From assembly GCA_964609025.1 (NCBI GenBank), contig CAZSQM010000019.1, positions 1 through 61,583 on the forward strand: a stretch of 61,583 nt of DNA, written 5' to 3'. The notes under the pieces were generated by a model. The model was not told the DNA's origin. It was given only the letters and a program-made list of their open reading frames with translations, and made no database searches. How positions within the stretch are numbered: the stretch's first letter is position 1; every line of letters begins with the position of its first letter. A program made the translations under genes and the position numbers. This document shows positions 52,802-61,530 of this stretch, piece after piece. This DNA comes from SIG307 sp964609025 (lineage in GTDB: Bacteria; Bacillota; Clostridia; Lachnospirales; Lachnospiraceae).

Positions 52802-53857
52802 CTAAAACATACGTTTCTGCATGGTTGCCATATCCTGTGCGTAGGACAACACCGTATCCTTATCCACCTTCTGCTTCATGTAAAGGTCGTACAGCGCATC
52901 GTCCATCAGCTGCATTCCCTGCTTTCTGCTGGTCTGAATCAGACCGTTTAACTGGTGCGTCTTGTTTTCACGAATCAGATTGCGGATGGCAGGGCTTCCG
53001 AGCATTACCTCAAAGGCCGCCACGCGCCCTTTGCCGCCGACGATCGGCAAAAGCTGCTGTGAAATAACCGCCTCCAGCACGTTGGATAACTGTAAACGAA
53101 TCTGCTGCTGCTGGGCGGTAGGGAATACGTCGATAATACGGTCTATCGTCGGTGCCGCGCCCGTGGTGTGCAGGGTGGAAAGCACCAGATGTCCCGTTTC
53201 CGCCGCGGTAATCGCCGTCGCCATCGTGTCAAGGTCGCGCATCTCGCCGACCAGAATCACGTCCGGGTCCTCACGAAGCGCCGCCCTGAGGGCTCCCGCA
53301 TAGCTCTGGGAGTCCATGCCGATTTCACGCTGATTGATAATCGACTTCCGGTGAGAATGCAAATACTCAATCGGGTCCTCCAGCGTAATGATGTGACAGT
53401 TGCGCTCACTGTTCATCCGGTCAATCATGGAGGCAAGTGTCGTGGACTTACCGCTTCCGGTCGGCCCCGTTACCAGCACCAGACCGCGCCTTTTGTAGAT
53501 GAGCTCCATGACCTCCCGCGGAATCCCCAGCTTCTCCGCCGCCGGCACCTCCGTACTGACAATACGGAGCACGGCCGCCAAAGAGCCTCTCTGCCGGAAC
53601 ACGTTGACACGGAAGCGCCCCTCTCCCGGAATGGCGTAGGAAAAATCCGCCTCGCCGAACTGCTCCAGCTTTGCCGCCGCCATTTCGTTTAACAGCGGAC
53701 GAATCAGTTCCTCCAGTCTGGCGCTGTTCAGCTTCTCCTCCGATAAAAGCTCCAGCTCGCCGTTAATACGGGCCTTCGGCGGAAGCGCAACGGTCAGGTG
53801 AACGTCCGATGCCTGCTTTTCTCTTGCCGCCAACAATAACTCATCTATCTCTGTCAT
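52802..53857 (-). CDS. pilT: pilus retraction ATPase
   Basis: A 351-residue hexameric secretion ATPase. Walker A is VTGPTGSGKSTTL, the Asp box near LEDPIEYLHSH, Walker B ILVGEMRDLDT, and the His box LSTLHTTGA. Presence of PilT predicts retractile pili (twitching or DNA uptake). AAAAGGAG precedes the ATG. It lies between pilB and pilC. Confidence 0.95.
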   Translation of the reverse strand: MTEIDELLLAAREKQASDVHLTVALPPKARINGELELLSEEKLNSARLEELIRPLLNEMAAAKLEQFGEADFSYAIPGEGRFRVNVFRQRGSLAAVLRIVSTEVPAAEKLGIPREVMELIYKRRGLVLVTGPTGSGKSTTLASMIDRMNSERNCHIITLEDPIEYLHSHRKSIINQREIGMDSQSYAGALRAALREDPDVILVGEMRDLDTMATAITAAETGHLVLSTLHTTGAAPTIDRIIDVFPTAQQQQIRLQLSNVLEAVISQQLLPIVGGKGRVAAFEVMLGSPAIRNLIRENKTHQLNGLIQTSRKQGMQLMDDALYDLYMKQKVDKDTVLSYAQDMATMQKRMF

Positions 53858-53868
53858 AGTATCTCCTT

Positions 53869-55599
53869 TTACATCATGTCCTCATTGGAATATGCAATAC
53901 GCAACAGCTCCTCGATGCTGGTAATGCCCTCTCTTACTAAACGCGCCGCGCTCATACGGAGGGTACTCATCCCCTCGGCAAGCGCCTGCTCCTGAATCTC
54001 TTCCGCAGCGGCGCCCTTTGAAATCAGGCGCTTAATCCGGCTCGTCACCGGAAGAATCTCATACACACCGATACGGCCCCGGTAGCCCGAATCGTTGCAC
54101 TGCGGACAGCCGCACGGTTTATAAATCTTTGCACCCGGCGTTTTCTCTCCGATGATATCCCACTCCTCTGCGGTAGGCTCGTACTCCTTTTTACAGGTAC
54201 ACAGCCGACGCACCAGTCGCTGTGCGATAACACCCACAACGGAGTCCGCCAATAAGTACGTTGCAATTCCCATATCCGCCAGACGGCTTAGAGAGCTTGC
54301 CGCACTGTTGGTATGCAGGGTGCTTACCACTAAGTGACCGGTAATGGAAGCGGTAACCGCGATACTCGCCGTTTCCTCATCTCGAATCTCACCGATCATG
54401 ATGATATCCGGGTCCTGTCGCAGGATGGAACGGAGCGCCGCCGCAAAGGTCATATCCGCCTTTACATTTACCTGCACCTGATTGATGCCGTCAATATTTG
54501 CCTCCACCGGGTCCTCTACGGTAATAATATTCACATCGGGCTTATTCAGTTCGCTTAACGCCGTATAAAGCGTGGTGGACTTACCGCTTCCGGTCGGTCC
54601 CGTTACGAGAATGATGCCGTTCGGATTCGCCAGTATCCTGTCAAACTTACGCATCTCCTCGTCCGAGAAGCCCAGATTCTTTTTATCCCTGGACAGCGTC
54701 TGCTTCGAGGTAAGTCGCATTACAATCTTCTCGCCGAACACCGTCGGCAGAATGGAAGCACGGATATCATACTCCATACGGTCTACCATCTGCGTAATAC
54801 GGCCGTCCTGCGGCTTTCTCTTTTCCGAAATATCCATGCCGCCGATAATCTTGATACGCGCCACAATGGCGGAAAGCAGCGAAATCTGATAATTGTTGAT
54901 TTCCTGCAAAACACCGTCGATACGGTAACGCACGCGGATAATCGTTTCCATCGGCTCGATGTGGATATCGGAGGCGCGCATACGAACCGCCTGCTCGATA
55001 ATCGTCTTTACGAGAATAACAATCGGAGAATTCTCTACGTCGGCACGCATCTCCTCCTGCTTGGTATCCTCTTCCTTTTCTTCCTTCTGCTGCGTGAACT
55101 TATCCGCCATTGCCTTGGTTTCCTGACCACCGTAGTACTTGTCAATGGTACGCATAATTTCCGCATTCGTGGAAATCACCGGCACGACATCCATCCCCGT
55201 GACAATCGATAAGTCATCTATCGCTACGATGTCCATCGGGTCTGCCATCGCCACGCGGAGTCCCCGCGAATTCTTACTATCCAGTTCAAACGGAATGGCT
55301 CCGTACTTTTTCAATAGGGCAGGGTCCGGAACCAGCTTTAAAATCTCTGTCGGGATTTTAATACCGGACAAGCTGATGGAATCTATATTCAGCTGTTCTT
55401 TTAAAACGTCTACAATCGCTTCCTCGCTTGTAATCCCCTTCTCTACCAGCGCAGTACCAAGACGTATCTTCTTCGGCTGCTGGCGCTGATACTCCAACGC
55501 CTGTACCAACTGCTCCTCTGTAATCACGCCCGCAGCAACCAGCATATCGCCTAAACGCTTTTTCTTCCGGCCAAAGCCTTCACCGCCAACGGAACTCAC
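53869..55599 (-). CDS. pilB: pilus assembly ATPase
   Basis: A 576-residue GspE/PilB ATPase. The N-terminal MshEN-type domain (~15-160) often binds c-di-GMP. Walker A is VTGPTGSGKSTTLYT, Walker B IIMIGEIRDEETA. A tetra-Cys zinc module, CTCKKEYE...CGCPQC, is near the C-terminus. The start is GTG at 55599, with AAAGGGGG upstream. It is the first gene of the ~17.5-kb pilus operon. Confidence 0.95.
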   Translation of the reverse strand: MSSVGGEGFGRKKKRLGDMLVAAGVITEEQLVQALEYQRQQPKKIRLGTALVEKGITSEEAIVDVLKEQLNIDSISLSGIKIPTEILKLVPDPALLKKYGAIPFELDSKNSRGLRVAMADPMDIVAIDDLSIVTGMDVVPVISTNAEIMRTIDKYYGGQETKAMADKFTQQKEEKEEDTKQEEMRADVENSPIVILVKTIIEQAVRMRASDIHIEPMETIIRVRYRIDGVLQEINNYQISLLSAIVARIKIIGGMDISEKRKPQDGRITQMVDRMEYDIRASILPTVFGEKIVMRLTSKQTLSRDKKNLGFSDEEMRKFDRILANPNGIILVTGPTGSGKSTTLYTALSELNKPDVNIITVEDPVEANIDGINQVQVNVKADMTFAAALRSILRQDPDIIMIGEIRDEETASIAVTASITGHLVVSTLHTNSAASSLSRLADMGIATYLLADSVVGVIAQRLVRRLCTCKKEYEPTAEEWDIIGEKTPGAKIYKPCGCPQCNDSGYRGRIGVYEILPVTSRIKRLISKGAAAEEIQEQALAEGMSTLRMSAARLVREGITSIEELLRIAYSNEDMM

Positions 55600-55655
55600 G
55601 ACATCCCGCCCCCTTTCCTGAATAGATTTTACATATCTTTTACACCTGTTACTTA

Positions 55656-55684
55656 ATTATACCATGAAAACCACTTTTTTTCAA
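55656..55684 (-). promoter_or_regulatory. sigma-A promoter of the pilus operon
   Basis: On the minus strand, TTGAAA (55679-55684) and TATAAT (55656-55661) are 17 bp apart, with TGG before the -10 (extended -10). It is ~50 bp upstream of pilB and is the only clear promoter for the 13-gene run. Confidence 0.85.
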
Positions 55685-55781
55685 GGTTTTCCGCTATTCG
55701 GAAACGAAAAAAATACAACTTTTACGAAATTTCTATGCAAATCACAAAATATTGTGTCCGCCCTTTTCCGGACAACAAAAT

Positions 55782-55819
55782 CAACCCATCCGAAGCCATA
55801 CGGAACTTCGGACGGGTTG
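55782..55819 (-). terminator. terminator after transketolase
   Basis: CAACCCRTCCGAAG pairs with CTTCGGACGGGTTG, followed on the minus strand by ATTTTGTTG. It lies 27 bp past the tkt stop. Confidence 0.75.
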
Positions 55820-55845
55820 TAATGTTTTTCTATCTACCGTATAAA

Positions 55846-57828
55846 TTACAATACGCTCTTTACCGTTGCTACTACGTTTGCAACCGTAAATCCAAACTTC
55901 TCAAACAGGGTGTTCGCCGGTGCGGACGCGCCAAAGCCGGTCATCGTTACCGTAGCGCCGTCTAAGCCTACATACTTGCCCCAGCCGAAGTCGATTAAGG
56001 CCTCTACCGCAACTCTCTTACGAACTGCCTTCGGAAGAACGCTTTCCTTGTACTCTGCGCTCTGCTCCTCAAACAAATCCATACACGGCATGGAAACAAC
56101 TCTTACGTCTACGCCTTCCTTTGCCAGCTCTGCCTTTGCGTCTACCGCAAGGGAAACCTCGGAACCGCTTGCAATGATAATCGCATCCGGCGTAGCCTTA
56201 GCGGAATCTGCAATGATGTAGCCGCCCTTTAACGCTTCCTTGGAGGAGCCTGCTAACTGCGGAAGGTTCTGTCTGGTCAGAACCAAAGCGGTCGGCGTTT
56301 CCTTGGAGGTTACTGCGGAATACCATGCTGCGATGGTTTCCGTTGCGTCTGCCGGACGGAATACATGGAAATTCGGCATTGCACGAAGCATTGCTAACTG
56401 CTCAATCGGCTCATGGGTCGGACCGTCCTCGCCGACACCGATACTGTCGTGGGTCAGCACATAAGTGGTCGGAATCCGCATGATGGAAGAAAGTCTTGCC
56501 ATCGGCTTTACATAATCACTGAATACAAAGAACGTGGAAACAAAGGCACGCAGACCGTGTAAGGTCATACCGTTGCCGATAGCTGCCATTGCCAGCTCTC
56601 TTACGCCGAAGTGAAGATTGCGGCCCGCATAGTTCTCCTTGGAGAAATCGCCCATATCCTTCATATAGGTCTTTGTGGACGGTGCAAGGTCTGCTGCGCC
56701 GCCGATTAAGGACGGTACATAGTTCTTTAAGCGGTTCAGCACCACGCCGGAAAGGTTTCTGGTTGCTTCCGGCTTATCCTCAAACGCCCAGAACTCCTCG
56801 TTGTTAATCAAATCCTTTGCGATGTCAAGATTGAACTCATCCTCCCAAGCCTTCTTCATCTCCGGATACTTTGCACAATATTCTGCGAACAGCTTGTTCC
56901 AAGCCTCCTCGTCCTTTGCCTTCTCTGCGGAGATTGCCTTGTAATTAGCATATACCTCCTCCGGTACAAAGAACGGCTCCAGGGACGGCCAGCCAAGGTT
57001 CTCCTTCAGCGCCTTTACGTTCTCCTCGCCAAGCGGCTCGCCGTGTGCGCTTGCCTTGCCCTGCTTTGCAGGACAGCCGTAACCGATCTGCGTCTTGCAG
57101 ATAATGAAGGACGGCTTCGTCTTCTCTGCCTGTGCGGCGCGGATTGCTTTGCCGATTTCCTCTAAATTGTTTCCGTCCTCTACGGTAATCGTCTGGAAGC
57201 CGAATGCCTTCATGCGGCCCTCTACGTCCTCGGTGAACGCGATATCGGTGCTTCCTTCGATAGAAATCTTATTGGAATCGTATAATACGATTAACTTGCT
57301 CAGTCCAAGGGTTCCGGCAAGAGAAAAGGCCTCGGAAGAAATACCTTCCATCATACAGCCGTCGCCGCCGAGAACATAGGTATAGTGGTCAACTACGTTG
57401 TAACCGTCCTTGTTGAACTTTGCGGCAAGGTGTGCTTCTGCCATTGCCATGCCGACTGCCATTGCCATACCTGCGCCGAGCGGGCCGGTGGTTGCCTCAA
57501 CACCCTTGGTATGACGGTACTCCGGATGTCCCGGGGTCAGAGAATCCAGCTGACGGAACTGCATCAGGTCTTCCTTTGTCAGACCGTAGCCGAATAAATG
57601 TAATAAGGAGTACAGCAGGGTGGAGCCGTGTCCGCCGGAAAGAATAAAACGGTCGCGGTTCGGCCAGTCCGGATTTGCCGGATTGTGCTTCATTTCCTTT
57701 GCCCAAAGCTCATATGCTACTGCGGCGCTGCCAAGCGGAAGACCCGGATGTCCGGACTTTGCCTTCTGTACGGCGTCTGCCGCCAAAACGCGGATTGCGT
57801 TTACAGACATTGTATCAATCGTACTCAT
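55846..57828 (-). CDS. tkt: transketolase
   Basis: A 660-residue thiamine-diphosphate enzyme moving two-carbon units in the non-oxidative pentose phosphate path. Conserved stretches include KSGHPGLPLGSA, the ThDP motif GDGCMMEGISSEA, HDSIGVGEDGPTHEP and FRPADATE. Its length is typical. GGAGG precedes the ATG. It follows the transaldolase gene by 36 bp, so both are one operon. Confidence 0.96.
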   Translation of the reverse strand: MSTIDTMSVNAIRVLAADAVQKAKSGHPGLPLGSAAVAYELWAKEMKHNPANPDWPNRDRFILSGGHGSTLLYSLLHLFGYGLTKEDLMQFRQLDSLTPGHPEYRHTKGVEATTGPLGAGMAMAVGMAMAEAHLAAKFNKDGYNVVDHYTYVLGGDGCMMEGISSEAFSLAGTLGLSKLIVLYDSNKISIEGSTDIAFTEDVEGRMKAFGFQTITVEDGNNLEEIGKAIRAAQAEKTKPSFIICKTQIGYGCPAKQGKASAHGEPLGEENVKALKENLGWPSLEPFFVPEEVYANYKAISAEKAKDEEAWNKLFAEYCAKYPEMKKAWEDEFNLDIAKDLINNEEFWAFEDKPEATRNLSGVVLNRLKNYVPSLIGGAADLAPSTKTYMKDMGDFSKENYAGRNLHFGVRELAMAAIGNGMTLHGLRAFVSTFFVFSDYVKPMARLSSIMRIPTTYVLTHDSIGVGEDGPTHEPIEQLAMLRAMPNFHVFRPADATETIAAWYSAVTSKETPTALVLTRQNLPQLAGSSKEALKGGYIIADSAKATPDAIIIASGSEVSLAVDAKAELAKEGVDVRVVSMPCMDLFEEQSAEYKESVLPKAVRKRVAVEALIDFGWGKYVGLDGATVTMTGFGASAPANTLFEKFGFTVANVVATVKSVL

Positions 57829-57864
57829 GTATGTAGTACCTCCGTTGAAATATTTTCGTAATTC

Positions 57865-58521
57865 TTACTTACCGAATACAGCGATGTAATCCTTCTGGAA
57901 CTTCGCAATACCCTGGTCGGTCAGCGGGTGCTTCGTCATCTGCTCGATTACGGAATACGGAACCGTTGCAATATCGGCGCCTGCAAGAGCACAGTCGGTA
58001 ACGTGAATCGGATTTCTTACGCTTGCTGCGATAATCTGGGTGTCGATATCGTCATACATAGCAAACATGTCGGAAATGGTGCGGATTAAGTCGATACCCG
58101 GCATGGAAATGTCGTCCAGTCTGCCAAGGAACGGAGAAACGTAGGTAGCGCCTGCTCTTGCTGCAAGAAGTGCCTGGTTTGCGGAGAATACAAGGGTAAC
58201 GTTGGTCTTGATGCCCTCTGCGGAAAGTGCCTTCGTTGCCTTTAAGCCTTCTACGGTCATCGGAATCTTAACAACCATGTTCGGGTGAATCTTTGCGATT
58301 TCTCTGCCCTCGGCAATCATGCCCTCGGCGTCAACCGTCGTTGCCTTAACCTCACCGCTAATCGGTCCGTCCACAATGTCGGTAATCTCTTTGATTACCT
58401 GTACGAAATCTCTGCCTTCCTTTGCAATCAGGGACGGGTTCGTGGTAACGCCGCAAATAACGCCCATGTCATTTGCCTTCTTAATGTCTGCTACATTCGC
58501 AGTGTCGATAAAAAACTTCAT
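57865..58521 (-). CDS. FSA/TalC-type transaldolase
   Basis: A 218-residue small aldolase of the fructose-6-phosphate aldolase/transaldolase subfamily. Conserved features are MKFFIDTANVADI, CGVTTNPSLIAKEG, the Schiff-base Lys in VVKIPMTVEGLKA, and GATYVSPFLGRLDD. It pairs with transketolase, so a transaldolase role in pentose phosphate cycling is most likely. ATG 58521 sits after AAGGAGG. A longer frame to 58623 starts upstream of the promoter-proximal leader and is rejected. Confidence 0.94.
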   Translation of the reverse strand: MKFFIDTANVADIKKANDMGVICGVTTNPSLIAKEGRDFVQVIKEITDIVDGPISGEVKATTVDAEGMIAEGREIAKIHPNMVVKIPMTVEGLKATKALSAEGIKTNVTLVFSANQALLAARAGATYVSPFLGRLDDISMPGIDLIRTISDMFAMYDDIDTQIIAASVRNPIHVTDCALAGADIATVPYSVIEQMTKHPLTDQGIAKFQKDYIAVFGK

Positions 58522-58536
58522 GGATAAATCCTCCTT

Positions 58537-58660
58537 AAAACGATATTCTTTTGCTAAAAACAAACAAAAAGCATACTCCGCAGCCCCTGCGCGGGGGTAT
58601 CGCTGCAAAGCGTAAATGCTCATACAGCTTTACTATACACCGAAAAGCGGAATTTTTCAA
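58537..58660 (-). promoter_or_regulatory. promoter and structured leader of transaldolase-transketolase
   Basis: On the minus strand, TTGAAA (58655-58660) and TATAGT (58632-58637) are 17 bp apart. The ~100-nt leader holds a hairpin, ATACCCC with GGAGTAT around GCGCAGGGGC. This may modulate translation. Confidence 0.65.
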
Positions 58661-58690
58661 TCCTTTTTTCGCATTTTGCTCCTATTGCTT

Positions 58691-59998
58691 CTATTGCGGC
58701 TCTTTCGGACGCTTTCTGACATACAGAAGTCCGCAGCACAGCCAGAAGTACGGTGCGACCTGCACCACTCTGACATTGACAAATGCCTGTGCGATATAGC
58801 CGAAAAAAGCAAACAAAGCCGCCTTGCTCACAAAATCCGATTCATACCGTTCCTTCTCCCGAAACTGTAACAGCCCCGGAAGAAAAAGGGCAAATAAGAA
58901 GATCAGATAAAAAATTAATACAAAAAGCCCTTGTTCTGCCCACATATGCAAATACTCGTTGTGCGCGTCGCTGGAAGAACTGACCCTTCCGGATATCACA
59001 TAGTTTATATGAAAACGCTCAATCCCGCAGCCAAATGCCCAATGTTGTGGAAGCCATTGTAGGGTTGCCTTCCAAATACTCATTCTGCCGGTTCCCACCG
59101 AATCTCCGAACATACTCCCCTCCTCTTGTATTTGTATAAACAGTGATAAAAATTCTTTTAATACCTCTCCCCCGGAAGCGAAATCAAATACCAAAAAAAC
59201 GAATAGGAACTCTGCTGCCAGCAAAAGAATTGGTTTGATTTGTTTTCGCTTTGTAAAAAACTCCAAAAAAAGTGCCAGAGCAAACTGCATTATGATTCCC
59301 ACATAAACCAGGAGCGAATCCGAACTGATAGCGGCTGCAAAGCCGAGCATTGCAAGCCCATGCCAAAAAACTTTTTTCTTTTTCTCTGCAAGTTGTCCAT
59401 ATAAAATCATTCCGAAGACAAGTCCGATAAGCAACACAGGAAACGCCCCATAAAAGTTTTGATTTTTCGTTGGATATACCGCTACTTTTACCGCCTTATG
59501 CAAAACAAGCGGCATCTGAAAAAATTGTAATACTCCGTAAAATGCAATAAAACCTAACACCAAACAAACAAAATAGAATAACCACCGGCGATATCCTTTT
59601 TCTTTTAAATGTGCCGCCGCAAAAAAGAGCGCATAATAGCAGATTAATGTTATAAAACCTTCTCCCTGAAACTCATCTCCGTATATGGTATTTATTAAGT
59701 CCCCGCTCCATAAACAGGACAAAAAGCCGAATAGGGTCATTCCAAGCAGTGCAAGTGCCGAAACTCTTTGTATCGGTATTCTTTTATTTCTATACTCCAT
59801 ACCAAGCACGCAAATAAAATAAAGCATCAGCACAATAAGAAAAACTTCTTGTATCTGATTTCCGATAATATTATGCGGCCATATATACTGCCCTAGCGGA
59901 AACAGCAGCACAAACAACGCCAGACCGGCAAACAGCGCCTTCTGCACCTGTTCCTCGGATACCTTTCCCGCCTTTTCCATAATGACCGATTTCCCCAT
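58691..59998 (-). CDS. O-antigen ligase-like membrane protein
   Basis: A 435-residue polytopic protein with about eleven hydrophobic segments. The large extracytoplasmic loop near ~300-370 has TGRMSIWKATLQWLPQHWAFGCG and DAHNEYLHMWAEQG, the Wzy_C signature with conserved Arg and His. Such proteins ligate or polymerise undecaprenyl-linked glycans or glycosylate proteins. Its substrate might be a rhamnose-containing glycan (inference). ATG 59998 follows AAGGAG. A longer frame to 60064 has no ribosome site. Confidence 0.85.
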   Translation of the reverse strand: MGKSVIMEKAGKVSEEQVQKALFAGLALFVLLFPLGQYIWPHNIIGNQIQEVFLIVLMLYFICVLGMEYRNKRIPIQRVSALALLGMTLFGFLSCLWSGDLINTIYGDEFQGEGFITLICYYALFFAAAHLKEKGYRRWLFYFVCLVLGFIAFYGVLQFFQMPLVLHKAVKVAVYPTKNQNFYGAFPVLLIGLVFGMILYGQLAEKKKKVFWHGLAMLGFAAAISSDSLLVYVGIIMQFALALFLEFFTKRKQIKPILLLAAEFLFVFLVFDFASGGEVLKEFLSLFIQIQEEGSMFGDSVGTGRMSIWKATLQWLPQHWAFGCGIERFHINYVISGRVSSSSDAHNEYLHMWAEQGLFVLIFYLIFLFALFLPGLLQFREKERYESDFVSKAALFAFFGYIAQAFVNVRVVQVAPYFWLCCGLLYVRKRPKEPQ

Positions 59999-60075
59999 AA
60001 ATTTCTCCTTCTCTGTCAGCTTTTGCACCGACGATTCCCGAACAGCCCGGAAAACGCCGGCCACAGCCTACGCGC

Positions 60076-61182
60076 TTAGTTTTCGGTCAGCTCCGTCAAT
60101 GTGCCGAAACGATAGCCTTCTGCCTTTAATAAGTCTAACACCTCTCCAAGCGCCTGCGTGTTCGACTCCGAAACGTTGTGCATCAAAATAATCGTTCCGT
60201 TATGATGATATGTAGCAAAATGGTCCACCACATAGTCCTTTCCCGGCTGGTCGTTTACATCATAATCATAATAGGCAATGCTCCAGAAAATGGACGAATA
60301 GCCCATATCCTGTGCTGCTTTTAACGTCCGTTCGCTGTACTCTCCCATCGGCGGACGAAAAAACGGATCTATCGAATACCCGGTCAGGGAAAACACCGTT
60401 TTTGCCACCTCGGTAAGCTCCGCCTCCAGTTCCTCCGGCGTCAGGGACGGGGAGCTTAAATGCCGTACCGTATGATTCCCCACAAGATGTCCTTCCTCTT
60501 TCATGCGTTTTACATACTCCGGGTTTTTTTCAACAAAATTCTTTGTTACAAAAAACATCGCTTTTACGTCTTTTTCTGCAAGCGTATCCAGAATTGCCGG
60601 CGTATATCCGTTTTCATAACCGCAGTCAAAGGTCAGATAAACGACTTTATCCTCCTCCGTTACCTCCGCATTCCGATAATACGCGGAATAGGGTGCAATC
60701 GGAAAGGCCTCGCCGCTTCCGGACGGGCTATGGTCTTTCTTCCGCGTAAACCACCACGCATATCTCTCATTGTCATACTGCTCATAGTCTGCATTCGTTA
60801 TCTCTTTTGCACCGGAAAGTCTTCCCGTATTTTCTGCCGGTTCTGTCGGTATCGGCGTTCCCGTTACGGTTCCGCCCTGTCCCTGCGGGCTTTCCGTCGG
60901 CTTTGGCGTTCCCGTTCCGCCCTGCCCCTGCGGGCTTTCCGTCGGCTTTGGCGTTTCTGTTCCGCCCTGCCCTTGCGGGCTTTCCGTCGGTTTTGGTGTT
61001 CCCGTTCCGCTCTGTCCTCCCGGTGTCACGCTGTTACCGGGCGTTTCTGTCGGTGCCGGTGTGCCCTCCGTAAGTGAAACCGCTCTTGTCGGTTCCTGTT
61101 CCTTTCTGCTCCCGATACAAATTCCCAAAAAAAGCGCTGCGGCGGCAAAATAAACCGCCTCCGCTATCCATCCTTTCTTCAT
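60076..61182 (-). CDS. PdaA-like polysaccharide deacetylase
   Basis: A 368-residue exported protein. A short signal/anchor segment (~1-24) is followed by a repetitive Gly/Thr/Pro/Gln linker (~35-125), then a NodB-type deacetylase domain (~165-368). Motifs are TFDCGYENG, GNHTVRHLSSPS (HxxxH metal site), FFRPPMGEYSE, and ILMHNVSESN. It is closest by eye to PdaA-type N-acetylmuramic deacetylases. The metal-site Asp of TFDDG is Cys here; B. subtilis PdaA, from memory, has Asn at this position. A role in muramic-lactam formation or surface glycan trimming is likely. Confidence 0.88.
   Translation of the reverse strand: MKKGWIAEAVYFAAAALFLGICIGSRKEQEPTRAVSLTEGTPAPTETPGNSVTPGGQSGTGTPKPTESPQGQGGTETPKPTESPQGQGGTGTPKPTESPQGQGGTVTGTPIPTEPAENTGRLSGAKEITNADYEQYDNERYAWWFTRKKDHSPSGSGEAFPIAPYSAYYRNAEVTEEDKVVYLTFDCGYENGYTPAILDTLAEKDVKAMFFVTKNFVEKNPEYVKRMKEEGHLVGNHTVRHLSSPSLTPEELEAELTEVAKTVFSLTGYSIDPFFRPPMGEYSERTLKAAQDMGYSSIFWSIAYYDYDVNDQPGKDYVVDHFATYHHNGTIILMHNVSESNTQALGEVLDLLKAEGYRFGTLTELTEN
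60871..61005 (-). repeat. three 45-bp tandem repeats in the deacetylase linker
   Basis: Three consecutive, nearly identical 45-bp units (60871-60915, 60916-60960, 60961-61005) encode a 15-residue GTPKPTESPQGQGGT-type repeat. They lengthen the linker between the membrane anchor and the catalytic domain. Confidence 0.9.
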
Positions 61183-61273
61183 ACAACGTCCCTCTTTCCT
61201 CTATACATAAGACCGCAAATTATCAAAGCAACGCGTTTACTCTCTGTTCGTATTCAGCTTTTACCCTATTGCT

Positions 61274-61302
61274 AGTATATAAGAATTACCGCGTAAAAAC
61301 AA
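61274..61302 (-). promoter_or_regulatory. sigma-A promoter for the deacetylase gene
   Basis: On the minus strand, TTGTTT (61297-61302) and TATACT (61274-61279) have a 17-bp spacer. The leader is ~85 nt. Confidence 0.6.
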
Positions 61303-61327
61303 GTCCAAATAGCTTTTTCCCTATGAA

Positions 61328-61360
61328 AGAAAAAATGCTCCAAGACAACCCCTTGGAGCA
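61328..61360 (-). terminator. terminator after tRNA-Lys
   Basis: TGCTCCAAG pairs with CTTGGAGCA around a 7-base loop, followed by TTTTTTC on the minus strand. Confidence 0.88.
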
Positions 61361-61367
61361 AAATAAA

Positions 61368-61440
61368 TGAGCCACGCGGGACTCGAACCCGCGACACCTT
61401 GATTAAAAGTCAAGTGCTCTACCGCCTGAGCTAGTAGCCC
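61368..61440 (-). tRNA. tRNA-Lys(UUU)
   Basis: A complete 73-nt cloverleaf. The D stem is GCTC/GAGC, the anticodon stem CTTGA/TCAAG with loop CTTTTAA giving anticodon UUU, and the T arm GCGGG-TTCGAGT-CCCGC. The CCA end is not encoded. Confidence 0.97.
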
Positions 61441-61456
61441 ATATCATATGAAAAAG

Positions 61457-61487
61457 CGTTTCACTTTTGAACCCGAAAAGCGAAACG
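61457..61487 (-). terminator. hairpin between the two tRNA genes
   Basis: CGTTTCGCTTTT pairs with AAAAGTGAAACG (one G-T) around CGGGTTC, then CTTTTTC. It looks like a terminator for tRNA-Phe, so the two tRNAs may be separate transcripts. Confidence 0.6.
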
Positions 61488-61530
61488 TTTTTGCTATATC
61501 TTCGAACTTCTCTGTATAGCAAAAAAAGAA

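Noticed and set aside
38064..55599. Type II secretion system rather than pilus
   Set aside because: Presence of PilT, PilM/N/O and two major-type pilins and absence of an outer membrane make a type IV pilus the better call.
58522..58623. Longer N-terminus for the transaldolase
   Set aside because: It would overlap the leader hairpin and start near the transcript start; ATG 58521 has AAGGAGG and gives the family N-terminus.
59999..60064. Longer N-terminus for the O-antigen-ligase-like protein
   Set aside because: No ribosome site and 11 bp from the upstream gene stop; ATG 59998 is preceded by AAGGAG.
60871..61005. CRISPR or intergenic repeat
   Set aside because: In-frame tandem repeat inside the deacetylase linker.
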